Origin: a virus
Virus record (IMG/VR): IMGVR_UViG_3300037628_000085
Coordinates: 1-20,042 of that record
Length of the DNA stretch: 20,042 nucleotides
Direction: 5' to 3' (one strand)
Notes under the pieces: model-generated
Databases searched by the model: none
Seen by the model: only the letters and a program-made list of their open reading frames with translations
Told to the model about the DNA's origin: nothing
Shown: piece after piece, positions 15,647 through 20,042 of the stretch
Position numbering within the stretch: position 1 is the stretch's first letter
Layout of the letters: every line of letters begins with the position of its first letter
Translations under genes and position numbers: made by a program

Positions 15647-16489
15647 TTAATCTGCTATTGTGAAATCATCTTCATCGTCTACTACAGAAAGTACTGGTCC
15701 TTCAGCTTCTTCTTCTGTAGAATCAAATTTCGGTTCATTACTATGTTCTTCTTCTAATACCATTGGCTCGTCCTCATGCATTGGTATTTCTGTTTGGTTT
15801 GGATCTTTATCAAAAGTGATCGTTTTTTCAGCTGATTCTATTTCAGCTTCTTCCTCTTCTTCGATAATAACCATTCCACCAGCCAACTCTAATATCTGAG
15901 TAGCTTTCTCTACTTGCTCTTTATGAGTCATTTTCTCAAGTGCTACTTTATCAAACCCTTCAATCGGTTCTTTAGCATTTACCGCTTCTATCAATTCAAT
16001 AGGCTTCAACCTCTTGTTTCCAGATAAGTATTCTTTAGTCTCAGCGTATATCCCTTCAATTATATCTACTATGTCGCCATAAGCAGGAAGATCAGCCTCA
16101 GACTTAAATAATGGTGTTACCAAGTTAATCTTGAAGTGGCCATCTAATACATCCAACGTACCGGTTAATATAAAACCCTTCCCCTTAGCATAAGATACTC
16201 CTGTAACTTCGGTGCCATTTAATAAGATTGCTCTATCAATCTCTTCTTGTTGATAACCACAAACATCTAAAAGGTGATTAGCCAAAGAAACAAAAAGATT
16301 CTGCATGTCTCCAGTTGCAGGAGCACCAAAACTTACATTCTTATATTCATTCTCAAATGCTACATCCTTCTTGCGCATATCTCTTTCTTTATAAGATACA
16401 ACTACACCATGCAGCCCACCATATACTAATTTTACTTTTGTTAAAGACTTGTCATCTCCTAATACTAATTTTTTACTTTTACTAGCCAT
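15647..16489 (-). CDS. Unknown protein with acidic tail, possible DNA-metabolism partner of the nuclease
   Basis: The 280-aa protein has a basic N-terminus (MASKSKKLVLGDDKSLTKVK) and a beta-rich domain over about 15-125 (GKGFILTGTLDVLDGHFKIN). Helices follow over 140-205, and the tail is long, disordered and strongly acidic from about 209, ending VVDDEDDFTIAD. A beta domain with an acidic tail holding a phenylalanine near the end recalls phage single-stranded DNA-binding proteins, whose tail contacts partners. The sequence does not show a sure OB-fold, so this is a guess from layout. The gene is next to the PD-(D/E)XK nuclease (one base gap), as ssDNA-binding and annealing proteins often are. 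Unknown in strict terms. Confidence 0.6.
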   Translation of the reverse strand: MASKSKKLVLGDDKSLTKVKLVYGGLHGVVVSYKERDMRKKDVAFENEYKNVSFGAPATGDMQNLFVSLANHLLDVCGYQQEEIDRAILLNGTEVTGVSYAKGKGFILTGTLDVLDGHFKINLVTPLFKSEADLPAYGDIVDIIEGIYAETKEYLSGNKRLKPIELIEAVNAKEPIEGFDKVALEKMTHKEQVEKATQILELAGGMVIIEEEEEAEIESAEKTITFDKDPNQTEIPMHEDEPMVLEEEHSNEPKFDSTEEEAEGPVLSVVDDEDDFTIAD

Positions 16490-16501
16490 CGTTTTTAATT
16501 A

Positions 16502-16837
16502 TTAATTGATTTGTAATTGATTAAACTCTCTTGAATATATTTGAGAAGCTTCTCTCCAGATAAGGACTTTACCATCCTCGAAGTTTTGCTTTCTCTCCGC
16601 AGTATCAAATATAATTATATCTACGCGAATATTACCCTTTTTAATATTATTTTTCATCTCAAACTCTAATATGGTTTCAGTCCTGTCAATTACTGCTGCA
16701 CCATAAGTTATCTGTGTTGATGATATATAACCTGCAGGCAAACACATTGCATCTATCTCTGCTTCTGCAAATAACTCCATTTCATCATTACCCCATCGAC
16801 TGTAAAAGTCTATTACTCCTGCTTCTATATTTTCCAT
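16502..16837 (-). CDS. Small unknown protein (111 aa)
   Basis: The protein starts MENIEAGVIDFYSRWGNDEM. It is acidic in its first half and carries beta strands in its second half (RVDIIIFDTAERKQ). Two cysteines at most, no membrane segment, no family recognised. It is separated by 12 bases from the 280-aa gene and by 2 bases from the 82-aa gene, so it belongs to the leftward accessory transcript. It may be an early accessory or anti-host protein, but only its position among such genes suggests this. Confidence 0.6.
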   Translation of the reverse strand: MENIEAGVIDFYSRWGNDEMELFAEAEIDAMCLPAGYISSTQITYGAAVIDRTETILEFEMKNNIKKGNIRVDIIIFDTAERKQNFEDGKVLIWREASQIYSREFNQLQIN

Positions 16838-16839
16838 AA

Positions 16840-17088
16840 CTATTTGATTTTCAGTTGTTTATTCTTAAATTCTGCATATTCCTCTGCATCCTTCTTATTG
16901 TAGAAAAAGGCTATTATTGGACCACCACTTACAGGTTGTTGAGGTCTTTCTATACTTAATCCCCCATTCCTTTTAGCTTTCTCCCTTTCAAAGAAGTTCT
17001 TCTTTTCTATTATAGTAGCTGTATAGTTAAGCATTACACTATAACCTGGAGATGACCCACTTTCTCTTACCTCATATTTACTATCCAT
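16840..17088 (-). CDS. Small unknown protein (82 aa)
   Basis: I take the ATG at 17088 (MDSKYEVRESGSSPGYSVML), because it is directly preceded by the A-rich leader GGTAAATAAAAAAAAT that is found before other genes here. A GTG six codons upstream (17106) would lie inside the 53-aa gene. The protein is basic at the end (FKNKQLKIK), has a mixed strand-helix pattern, and contains FFYNKKDAEEYAEFKN, like the short alpha-beta units in which a strand precedes a helix that monitors a list of residues. No family is recognised. Confidence 0.6.
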   Translation of the reverse strand: MDSKYEVRESGSSPGYSVMLNYTATIIEKKNFFEREKAKRNGGLSIERPQQPVSGGPIIAFFYNKKDAEEYAEFKNKQLKIK

Positions 17089-17095
17089 ATTTTTT

Positions 17096-17257
17096 TTATT
17101 TACCACTCATAGCAAACATAAATGCTATTGTAGTTCCGATTATCATAATCATTACACCCATCTTATGAATAGAATATCCCATTCTATCCAATACCGCTAA
17201 TAAGTATAATACACCTACCGCTAATACTATTGTTACTATTACTCCTATACCTGTCAT
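17096..17257 (-). CDS. Small two-helix membrane protein (53 aa)
   Basis: The ATG at 17257 opens a 53-codon frame ending at TAA 17096-17098. Residues 3-22 (GIGVIVTIVLAVGVLYLLAV) form a strong membrane helix. A short polar loop (DRMGYSIHK) and a second hydrophobic helix (about 33-50, Met/Ile-rich) follow. The leader TTTTAAATAAAAACA before the ATG fits the A-rich initiation signals of this phage. The stop is 7 bases before the next gene. The layout resembles tiny holin-like or membrane accessory peptides of phages, but no family is recognised. It may act in lysis, exclusion of other phages or counter-defence at the membrane (inference). Confidence 0.7.
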   Translation of the reverse strand: MTGIGVIVTIVLAVGVLYLLAVLDRMGYSIHKMGVMIMIIGTTIAFMFAMSGK

Positions 17258-17271
17258 TGTTTTTATTTAAA

Positions 17272-17345
17272 AGGAGAAGGCCCGAATCTAACGGCTACAC
17301 TCTTTCATTGCGAACGAGGATATATCACTTACCTCCACTTCTCCT
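17272..17345 (-). ncRNA. Possible structured RNA element (cloverleaf-like)
   Basis: Read leftward, AGGAGAAG (17338-17345) and CTTCTCCT (17272-17279) are perfect 8-base complements enclosing 58 bases. Inside lies a 4-pair stem GAGG/CCTC, placed as in a tRNA D-arm. A hairpin CTCGTTC/GAAAGAG with one G-A mismatch and a weak GCC/GGC hairpin follow. The total of 74 bases is tRNA-like, but the anticodon loop lacks U33, the T-loop lacks the invariant C and the spacing is short, so it is not a normal tRNA. It starts 8 bases after the stop of the Tad2-like gene and is followed by TTTT. It could be an attenuator, an RNA processing site or a decayed tRNA. Confidence 0.4.
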
Positions 17346-17352
17346 AATTGTT

Positions 17353-17751
17353 TTAATACTCTAATACTATCCAATCTTCTGCTAATATATCACTAGAAGA
17401 AGGAACCCAAGATTTTATATTATTCAACTCATCAACTATTTGCATTTGCGCATGATACTTAACCTCTTCATAATCACTACTAATAATTGATGATTCAAAA
17501 TGAGCAGTACCATCAGCAATCATCTCTCTCAATACTGAATGATCAATAATTCTTTGCTGAAGGTTTTTAGATACCAACTCCGGCAAACAAGACATTCTTT
17601 GAATCCTTTGCTTCTGTGTACTTGCAGGTTTCTCTAAAAACACTAACAACCCTTCACTATTCAATCCTTTACCATTCCACCCTTTACGTAGAATCATTTT
17701 ACCTTCTTTAATAGCCGTTAAAGCCTCTCCAAAATTTACTTGTTTTTCCAT
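17353..17751 (-). CDS. DUF2829 / Tad2-like protein (anti-Thoeris nucleotide sponge family)
   Basis: The 132-aa protein has both halves of the DUF2829 signature. The N-terminal part is NFGEALTAIKEGKMILRKGW followed by NGKG (6-29), and then a strand LLVFLEKPA (35-43). The C-terminal part is NIKSWVPSSSDILAEDWIVL (111-130), with the typical W-x-P-S-x-x-D-x-L-A-E-D-W. Characterised members (Tad2) bind signalling nucleotides such as 1''-3' gcADPR made by Thoeris TIR enzymes and so block host defence; some also bind cyclic dinucleotides. Here about 55 residues (44-99) are inserted between the halves, making it longer than the usual ~80-100 aa. The gene follows a RyR-domain gene by 19 bases and has the A-rich leader AAATAAAAAAA. 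Family assignment is strong; the ligand is unknown. Confidence 0.85.
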   Translation of the reverse strand: MEKQVNFGEALTAIKEGKMILRKGWNGKGLNSEGLLVFLEKPASTQKQRIQRMSCLPELVSKNLQQRIIDHSVLREMIADGTAHFESSIISSDYEEVKYHAQMQIVDELNNIKSWVPSSSDILAEDWIVLEY

Positions 17752-17770
17752 TTTTTTTATTTATTGATTG

Positions 17771-18118
17771 TTATTTTAAAGCATCTACTATTGCACTGAA
17801 CATTTTATCCTTCTTTTGTTGGTATAAAGGCAATAAACCAAAGTCTACCATACAGTGATGTGTCTTCTTTTTTTCATCTTTCTTTAGGCCATATACCCAA
17901 CCATCTGCCTTTTTCTCAGCCATCCAGTTATTATGCATAGCTTCTGGTCCTGCATTATAGTTTGTCAACCTAAATTGAACACCATTAACAGCACTTATCT
18001 TTTGCCAAGCACTTGCCTTATTCCAAGACTTCTGACTAAAATCATCATTCAATTCACACCAAGCTTTATTTGCCTCATGACAAACCTGTGCGATTTTTAT
18101 TACTTTCTCATTATCCAT
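17771..18118 (-). CDS. RyR-domain protein
   Basis: The 115-aa protein carries a RyR (ryanodine receptor repeat) domain at about 61-113. Diagnostic residues are MHNNWMAEKKADGWVYGLKK (N-x-W-M-x-E-K-x-x-D-G-W-x-Y-G-x-x-K), then KTHHCMVDFGLLP and KDKMFSAIV. The N-terminal half (IAQVCHEANKAWCELNDD, then WQKISAVNGVQFRL) is the helical region that usually precedes the domain in phage proteins. Stand-alone RyR proteins occur in many phages; their function is unproven, but comparative studies propose ligand binding related to nucleotide signals. It stands directly upstream of the Tad2-like gene, with an inferred shared role in countering nucleotide-based defence. It is soluble, without membrane helix. 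Family call is strong. Confidence 0.88.
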   Translation of the reverse strand: MDNEKVIKIAQVCHEANKAWCELNDDFSQKSWNKASAWQKISAVNGVQFRLTNYNAGPEAMHNNWMAEKKADGWVYGLKKDEKKKTHHCMVDFGLLPLYQQKKDKMFSAIVDALK

Positions 18119-18127
18119 ATCTATTAT

Positions 18128-18253
18128 TTATTTAATTAATTCCCAAAATGGTATTGCTACATACTTAATTAATGTCAAACTAGCCATCATTCCCAACGTG
18201 GAGAATAAAGCTATCTTACCTATAATTTCTACTACTGTTCCTACTGTTTTCAT
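18128..18253 (-). CDS. Small one-helix membrane peptide (41 aa)
   Basis: The ATG at 18253 opens a 41-codon frame ending at TAA 18128-18130, filling the gap before the RyR gene (9 bases later). The peptide starts MKTVGTVVEIIGKIALFSTL; residues about 8-27 are hydrophobic with small residues and could form one membrane helix, and the end is VAIPFWELIK. Its ATG overlaps the stop of an 18-codon frame upstream (ATGA). It resembles small phage membrane peptides of unknown function. The gene-like spacing on both sides supports that it is translated. Confidence 0.55.
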   Translation of the reverse strand: MKTVGTVVEIIGKIALFSTLGMMASLTLIKYVAIPFWELIK

Positions 18254-18306
18254 AATTTACTATTTAAAGTTTTACACACTTGATCGGCTAATTCGGTGCT
18301 TGTCAT
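18250..18306 (-). CDS. Very short possible leader ORF (18 aa), coupled to the 41-aa gene
   Basis: The ATG at 18306 gives MTSTELADQVCKTLNSKL and ends in TGA that overlaps the next ATG by four bases. It starts 10 bases after the stop of the 260-aa gene. The amphipathic helix-like sequence and the perfect overlap suggest a real coupled micro-gene, but at this length chance is a strong alternative. Confidence 0.25.
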   Translation of the reverse strand: MTSTELADQVCKTLNSKL

Positions 18307-18316
18307 TTCACCTACA

Positions 18317-19099
18317 TTAATAAGCCTTTCCTTGCTCTCCTAATTTATTTCTCCAATGCATATATTGATTAGCATCAAACCTAGACTTAAATACTACACC
18401 TAATTCAGATGGCTTAGTATCCTGCACACCTTTAATAAATATAGCACTAAATATTCTAAAATCCGTAAAATCCATCTGCCTAACAAAATATTTATAAACA
18501 AAATCTGCAGGTTTTGCACTAGGCATACTATTCATTACAACGCTTTCTGTCTCTTCAGCTATTTGTTTAGCATATTCCTCTATTTGATTCTGATACCAAC
18601 TTTTCTGACTAGCTAATGGAGTGCAATAATTATTATCTAAAATGTCACTATCAGCTGTTTTTTTAGCTGAAACATCGGTTTTTATATCATCCAATTGTCT
18701 ATTACTTAATAGATCACACACATGAGCATAACGAGTCTTACCATTATAAGAACCATCAGTAGGAAGCTTACTTAACTTCTGCTCCAAATTCAATAACTCA
18801 GCAGTACTTAAATCAGCTATTAACTTCCATCCTCCACTATGAACCAAATCATACTTCCATGGATAATCAATATAAGCATCCTTCAACTCGCCCGGCTTAT
18901 AACCCTTCTTCTCCTTTATCAATCTGCATACATTGTCATATCGCATTGCAAATACCTTATCAGTTGCTAAAATACCTACATCCCCCATACGCTTCTCTAC
19001 TAACTCCAAAGATTCTATAGCGCAATCCTCAGCCCTCATCCAAGGACCATCTTTATACAAATAAACAAACTCCCAATTATCCTCATAACTAATTTTCAT
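18317..19099 (-). CDS. Unknown 260-aa protein with an internal duplication
   Basis: The protein starts MKISYEDNWEFVYLYKDGPW after the leader TTTAAAAATAAAAAAAG. Two related units are visible: residues 30-61, ending MRYDNVCRLI, and 100-132, ending TRYAHVCDLL. Each starts with a helix of the form L-x-x-(V/L)-E-(Q/K)-(R/K) and ends in (M/T)-R-Y-x-x-V-C-x-L. The C-terminal part (165-255) is helical, with aromatic residues (FVYKYFVRQMDFTDFRIFSA). No membrane segment and no known catalytic motif. It overlaps the 86-aa gene by 11 bases. As one of the first genes of the leftward transcript it may be an early host-takeover protein; the family is not recognised. Confidence 0.7.
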   Translation of the reverse strand: MKISYEDNWEFVYLYKDGPWMRAEDCAIESLELVEKRMGDVGILATDKVFAMRYDNVCRLIKEKKGYKPGELKDAYIDYPWKYDLVHSGGWKLIADLSTAELLNLEQKLSKLPTDGSYNGKTRYAHVCDLLSNRQLDDIKTDVSAKKTADSDILDNNYCTPLASQKSWYQNQIEEYAKQIAEETESVVMNSMPSAKPADFVYKYFVRQMDFTDFRIFSAIFIKGVQDTKPSELGVVFKSRFDANQYMHWRNKLGEQGKAY

Positions 19100-19349
19100 C
19101 TTTTTTTATTTTTAAATTATTAATCCTTTCCATATAATCCCTATTATCCATAACCTTAGCCTCCAAACTAAAATTACCATCTTCTACTATCAACCTACCC
19201 TTAAACTCCTTAGAACCATAACCTATATGCACCCAACTGCCACTCCAATACTTATCAGTACCCCTAACTACTAAACCATTAAAGTTTAGATCAATAGCCA
19301 TAACAACACAATCATTGACCTCGTAAAGCCCTCCTATCTTAATTTCCAT
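19089..19349 (-). CDS. Small unknown protein, first gene of the leftward unit (86 aa)
   Basis: I choose the ATG at 19349 (MEIKIGGLYEVNDCVVMAID), since it follows the A-rich tract TTTAAAAAAGATATAT. An upstream ATG at 19370 would add seven residues (MNLKKIY). The protein is beta-rich in its first two thirds, with NGLVVRGTDKYWSGSWVHIG, resembling a small SH3-like or OB-like barrel, and ends in a charged helix (INNLKIKKDEN). No family is recognised. It is first behind two promoter-like elements at 19390-19467 and should be expressed early and strongly if these are used. Confidence 0.65.
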   Translation of the reverse strand: MEIKIGGLYEVNDCVVMAIDLNFNGLVVRGTDKYWSGSWVHIGYGSKEFKGRLIVEDGNFSLEAKVMDNRDYMERINNLKIKKDEN

Positions 19350-19389
19350 ATATATCTTTTTTAAATTCATACCAAAGCTAATAATATTA

Positions 19390-19414
19390 CAAACATAAAA
19401 ATAAATATCAAGAC
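19390..19414 (-). promoter_or_regulatory. Leftward promoter-like element, proximal copy
   Basis: Read leftward, TTGATA is followed after 16 bases by TAATAT, a good sigma-70-type pair (the TAATAT lies at 19383-19388). Overlapping it, TATGTTTG (19390-19397) matches the TAnnTTTG box. The element begins with the same 18 bases that recur 53 bases upstream. The start of the 86-aa gene is 34 bases downstream of TAATAT. Confidence 0.5.
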
Positions 19415-19467
19415 CTTACTTATAAACCATAACTGTTAATAACATACCAAAAAATAAATATCAAGAC
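19397..19467. repeat. 18-base direct repeat (two copies, 53 bases apart)
   Basis: AAAAATAAATATCAAGAC occurs at 19397-19414 and at 19450-19467. In leftward reading both copies give GTCTTGATATTTATTTTT, with a TTGATA box. The period of 53 bases is about five helical turns. The flanks are unrelated, so the conserved part is probably functional, either as tandem promoters or as binding sites for a regulator. Confidence 0.75.
19440..19467 (-). promoter_or_regulatory. Leftward promoter-like element, distal copy
   Basis: The second copy of the 18-base repeat contains TTGATA, with TATTAA 17 bases downstream. The -10 part is weaker than in the proximal copy, and no TAnnTTTG is present. It may be a second start site or only a regulator site. 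Confidence 0.35.
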
Positions 19468-19544
19468 TCCCATAAAAAATTATATAAAAAATTTTATAAA
19501 TATTATTTCTCTCTCGGTATATAAAAAAAATTTTATTTTTAAAA

Positions 19545-19624
19545 GTCCTCGTGCGGGGTACTCCCCCCTGTTTGACGCTTCAGGAAACAGGATGCCCTAT
19601 GGGGGGCTTAAATCTGGGAAGGAC
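19545..19624. ncRNA. GC-rich structured element of unknown type with competing hairpins
   Basis: In an AT-rich surrounding, GTCCT (19545-19549) pairs with AGGAC (19620-19624). Inside are GGGG-TACT-CCCC (19555-19566), CCTGTTT/AAACAGG (19567-19573 with 19585-19591), GCCC-hairpins near 19594-19607, and a long-range pairing of six C (19563-19568) with six G (19601-19606). Several of these exclude each other, as in a switch. It would lie in the 5' leader of the rightward 84-aa gene. In the leftward direction it is followed by TTTT and could also act as a terminator. It matches no RNA class that I recognise. Confidence 0.45.
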
Positions 19625-19679
19625 CTATATCTCATGTATTTATGTTATGATTTGTTATTAATCTATTAAACACGCTATT

Positions 19680-19934
19680 ATGAATCAATTGAATGAAATA
19701 CTTGCTGCTAATCACATAATCACACACACTATGAAGGTAGACAACGATGATAAAAAGAAAGCAATCCTTGACATCTATAAGAAGGAGGACAAGCTATGTA
19801 AAGTACGCTCAAGCTTCTATATGCTGTATGATAACACACTAGAGGATCTATTGTTCTATGATGAGTGCTTGAGTCAACACTTAGTGGCTAACATGCGTAA
19901 GGATAGGCCATATGTAGGTATATCAAGGAACTAG
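19680..19934 (+). CDS. Small unknown protein, first rightward gene (84 aa)
   Basis: This is the only complete rightward gene. It starts MNQLNEILAANHIITHTMKV and is helical and charged, with KKKAILDIYKKEDKLCKVRS and a Tyr/Leu/Asp-rich middle (YMLYDNTLEDLLFYDECLSQ), ending in a basic, Gly-containing tail. It has no membrane helix or known motif. The ATG is preceded by AT-rich sequence without a Shine-Dalgarno site. Opposite orientation to the late genes and its small size suggest an early gene, perhaps a regulator, but no DNA-binding motif is clear. Confidence 0.65.
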   Translation: MNQLNEILAANHIITHTMKVDNDDKKKAILDIYKKEDKLCKVRSSFYMLYDNTLEDLLFYDECLSQHLVANMRKDRPYVGISRN

Positions 19935-20022
19935 GTTTATATTTATTTTATTACTTGTATTGATTGTATTATCCTCTACCATAAGGAGTAATCGATACAC
20001 AAACTATTAAACATTATATATT

Positions 20023-20042
20023 ATGGCTCAAATTAAAGCTGT
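20023..20042 (+). CDS. Start of a further rightward gene (partial)
   Basis: The last 20 bases read ATG and five more codons (MAQIKA, then the window ends). The ATG follows an A/T-rich leader after an 88-base gap. The N-terminus MAQIK fits a soluble phage protein. Only position, frame and leader support it, so the call is tentative. Confidence 0.45.

Larger units (their letters stand above)
19371..19679. other. Divergent intergenic region, candidate control region or replication origin
   Basis: No gene is visible in this stretch, which separates leftward and rightward transcription units. It holds an 18-base direct repeat with promoter-like boxes facing left (19390-19467), a very AT-rich stretch rich in A and T runs (about 19471-19544), and an 80-base GC-rich foldable element (19545-19624). 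The neighbourhood of an easily melted stretch and a strong secondary structure at a strand switch is seen at some phage origins, but no iteron array or known origin motif proves this. Confidence 0.4.

Noticed and set aside
15660-15899. Ser-rich plus-strand frame opposite the acidic tail of the 280-aa gene
   Set aside because: Same artefact: antisense of Glu/Asp-rich codons.
17272-17345. A functional tRNA gene on the minus strand
   Set aside because: The acceptor-like and D-arm-like stems are good, but the anticodon loop lacks U33, the T-loop lacks the invariant C, the D-loop has no GG, and the anticodon-to-T-arm spacing is several bases short.
17353-17751. That Thoeris is certainly the target of the Tad2-like protein
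   Set aside because: Members of this family bind different nucleotides and this one carries a large insertion, so only the family, not the target, is supported.
19545-19624. Known ribozyme, riboswitch or group II intron start (GTGCG at 19551)
   Set aside because: I looked for hammerhead, twister, pistol, HDV-like and preQ1 core motifs and found none. GTGCG alone is too short to indicate an intron, and no domain V follows.
1-20042. CRISPR array, insertion sequence or integrase/att site
   Set aside because: No regularly spaced repeats, no transposase or integrase motifs and no terminal inverted repeats were seen; the only notable direct repeat is the two-copy 18-mer near 19.4 kb.

Overview
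This window is a piece of a double-stranded DNA tailed-phage genome (or a prophage), most likely infecting a Bacteroidota/Flavobacteriia-type host. No ribosomal, tRNA or metabolic genes are visible. The DNA is AT-rich. Start codons are preceded by A-rich tracts instead of Shine-Dalgarno sequences, and several intergenic gaps contain a TAnnTTTG box, the -7 element of Bacteroidota housekeeping promoters. The terminase is a confident identification. The portal, capsid and head-neck calls rest partly on gene order. A crAss-like or Cellulophaga-phage-like relationship is possible but cannot be decided by eye.

Layout: nearly everything up to 19.35 kb is read leftward (minus strand). From right to left, the leftward transcript first crosses a block of small accessory genes (about 16.5-19.35 kb). 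This block holds an unknown 86-aa protein, a 260-aa protein with an internal duplication, a 41-aa one-helix membrane peptide, a RyR-domain protein, a DUF2829/Tad2-like protein, a 53-aa two-helix membrane peptide and two small unknowns. A 280-aa acidic-tailed protein and a PD-(D/E)XK nuclease follow. Next comes the packaging and head module: two small genes (one a candidate small terminase subunit), large terminase, portal, putative scaffold, major capsid protein, a capsid-associated protein, and a head-tail adaptor. Two fibre-like proteins, two unknowns and an apparently broken gene come next. The window ends inside a large structural protein (about 0-1.5 kb), possibly a major tail protein. 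Two intrinsic terminators (after the capsid gene and after the 403-aa gene) and gap promoters divide the structural genes into separate units. Inside units, genes overlap by 1-4 bases, which suggests translational coupling.

At about 19.37-19.68 kb transcription diverges. Rightward genes begin at 19.68 kb (an 84-aa unknown) and 20.02 kb (the first codons of another gene). The gap holds a duplicated 18-base promoter-like element facing left, a very AT-rich stretch and an 80-nt GC-rich foldable element. It is a good candidate for a regulatory switch or a replication origin.

The most notable content is the adjacent Tad2-like and RyR-domain pair. Tad2 proteins are known phage sponges for signalling nucleotides made by Thoeris defence, and RyR domains are suspected ligand-binding modules. 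Together with the small membrane peptides, they suggest a counter-defence cassette just upstream of the packaging genes. Apart from the Tad2 family role, this functional reading is inference.
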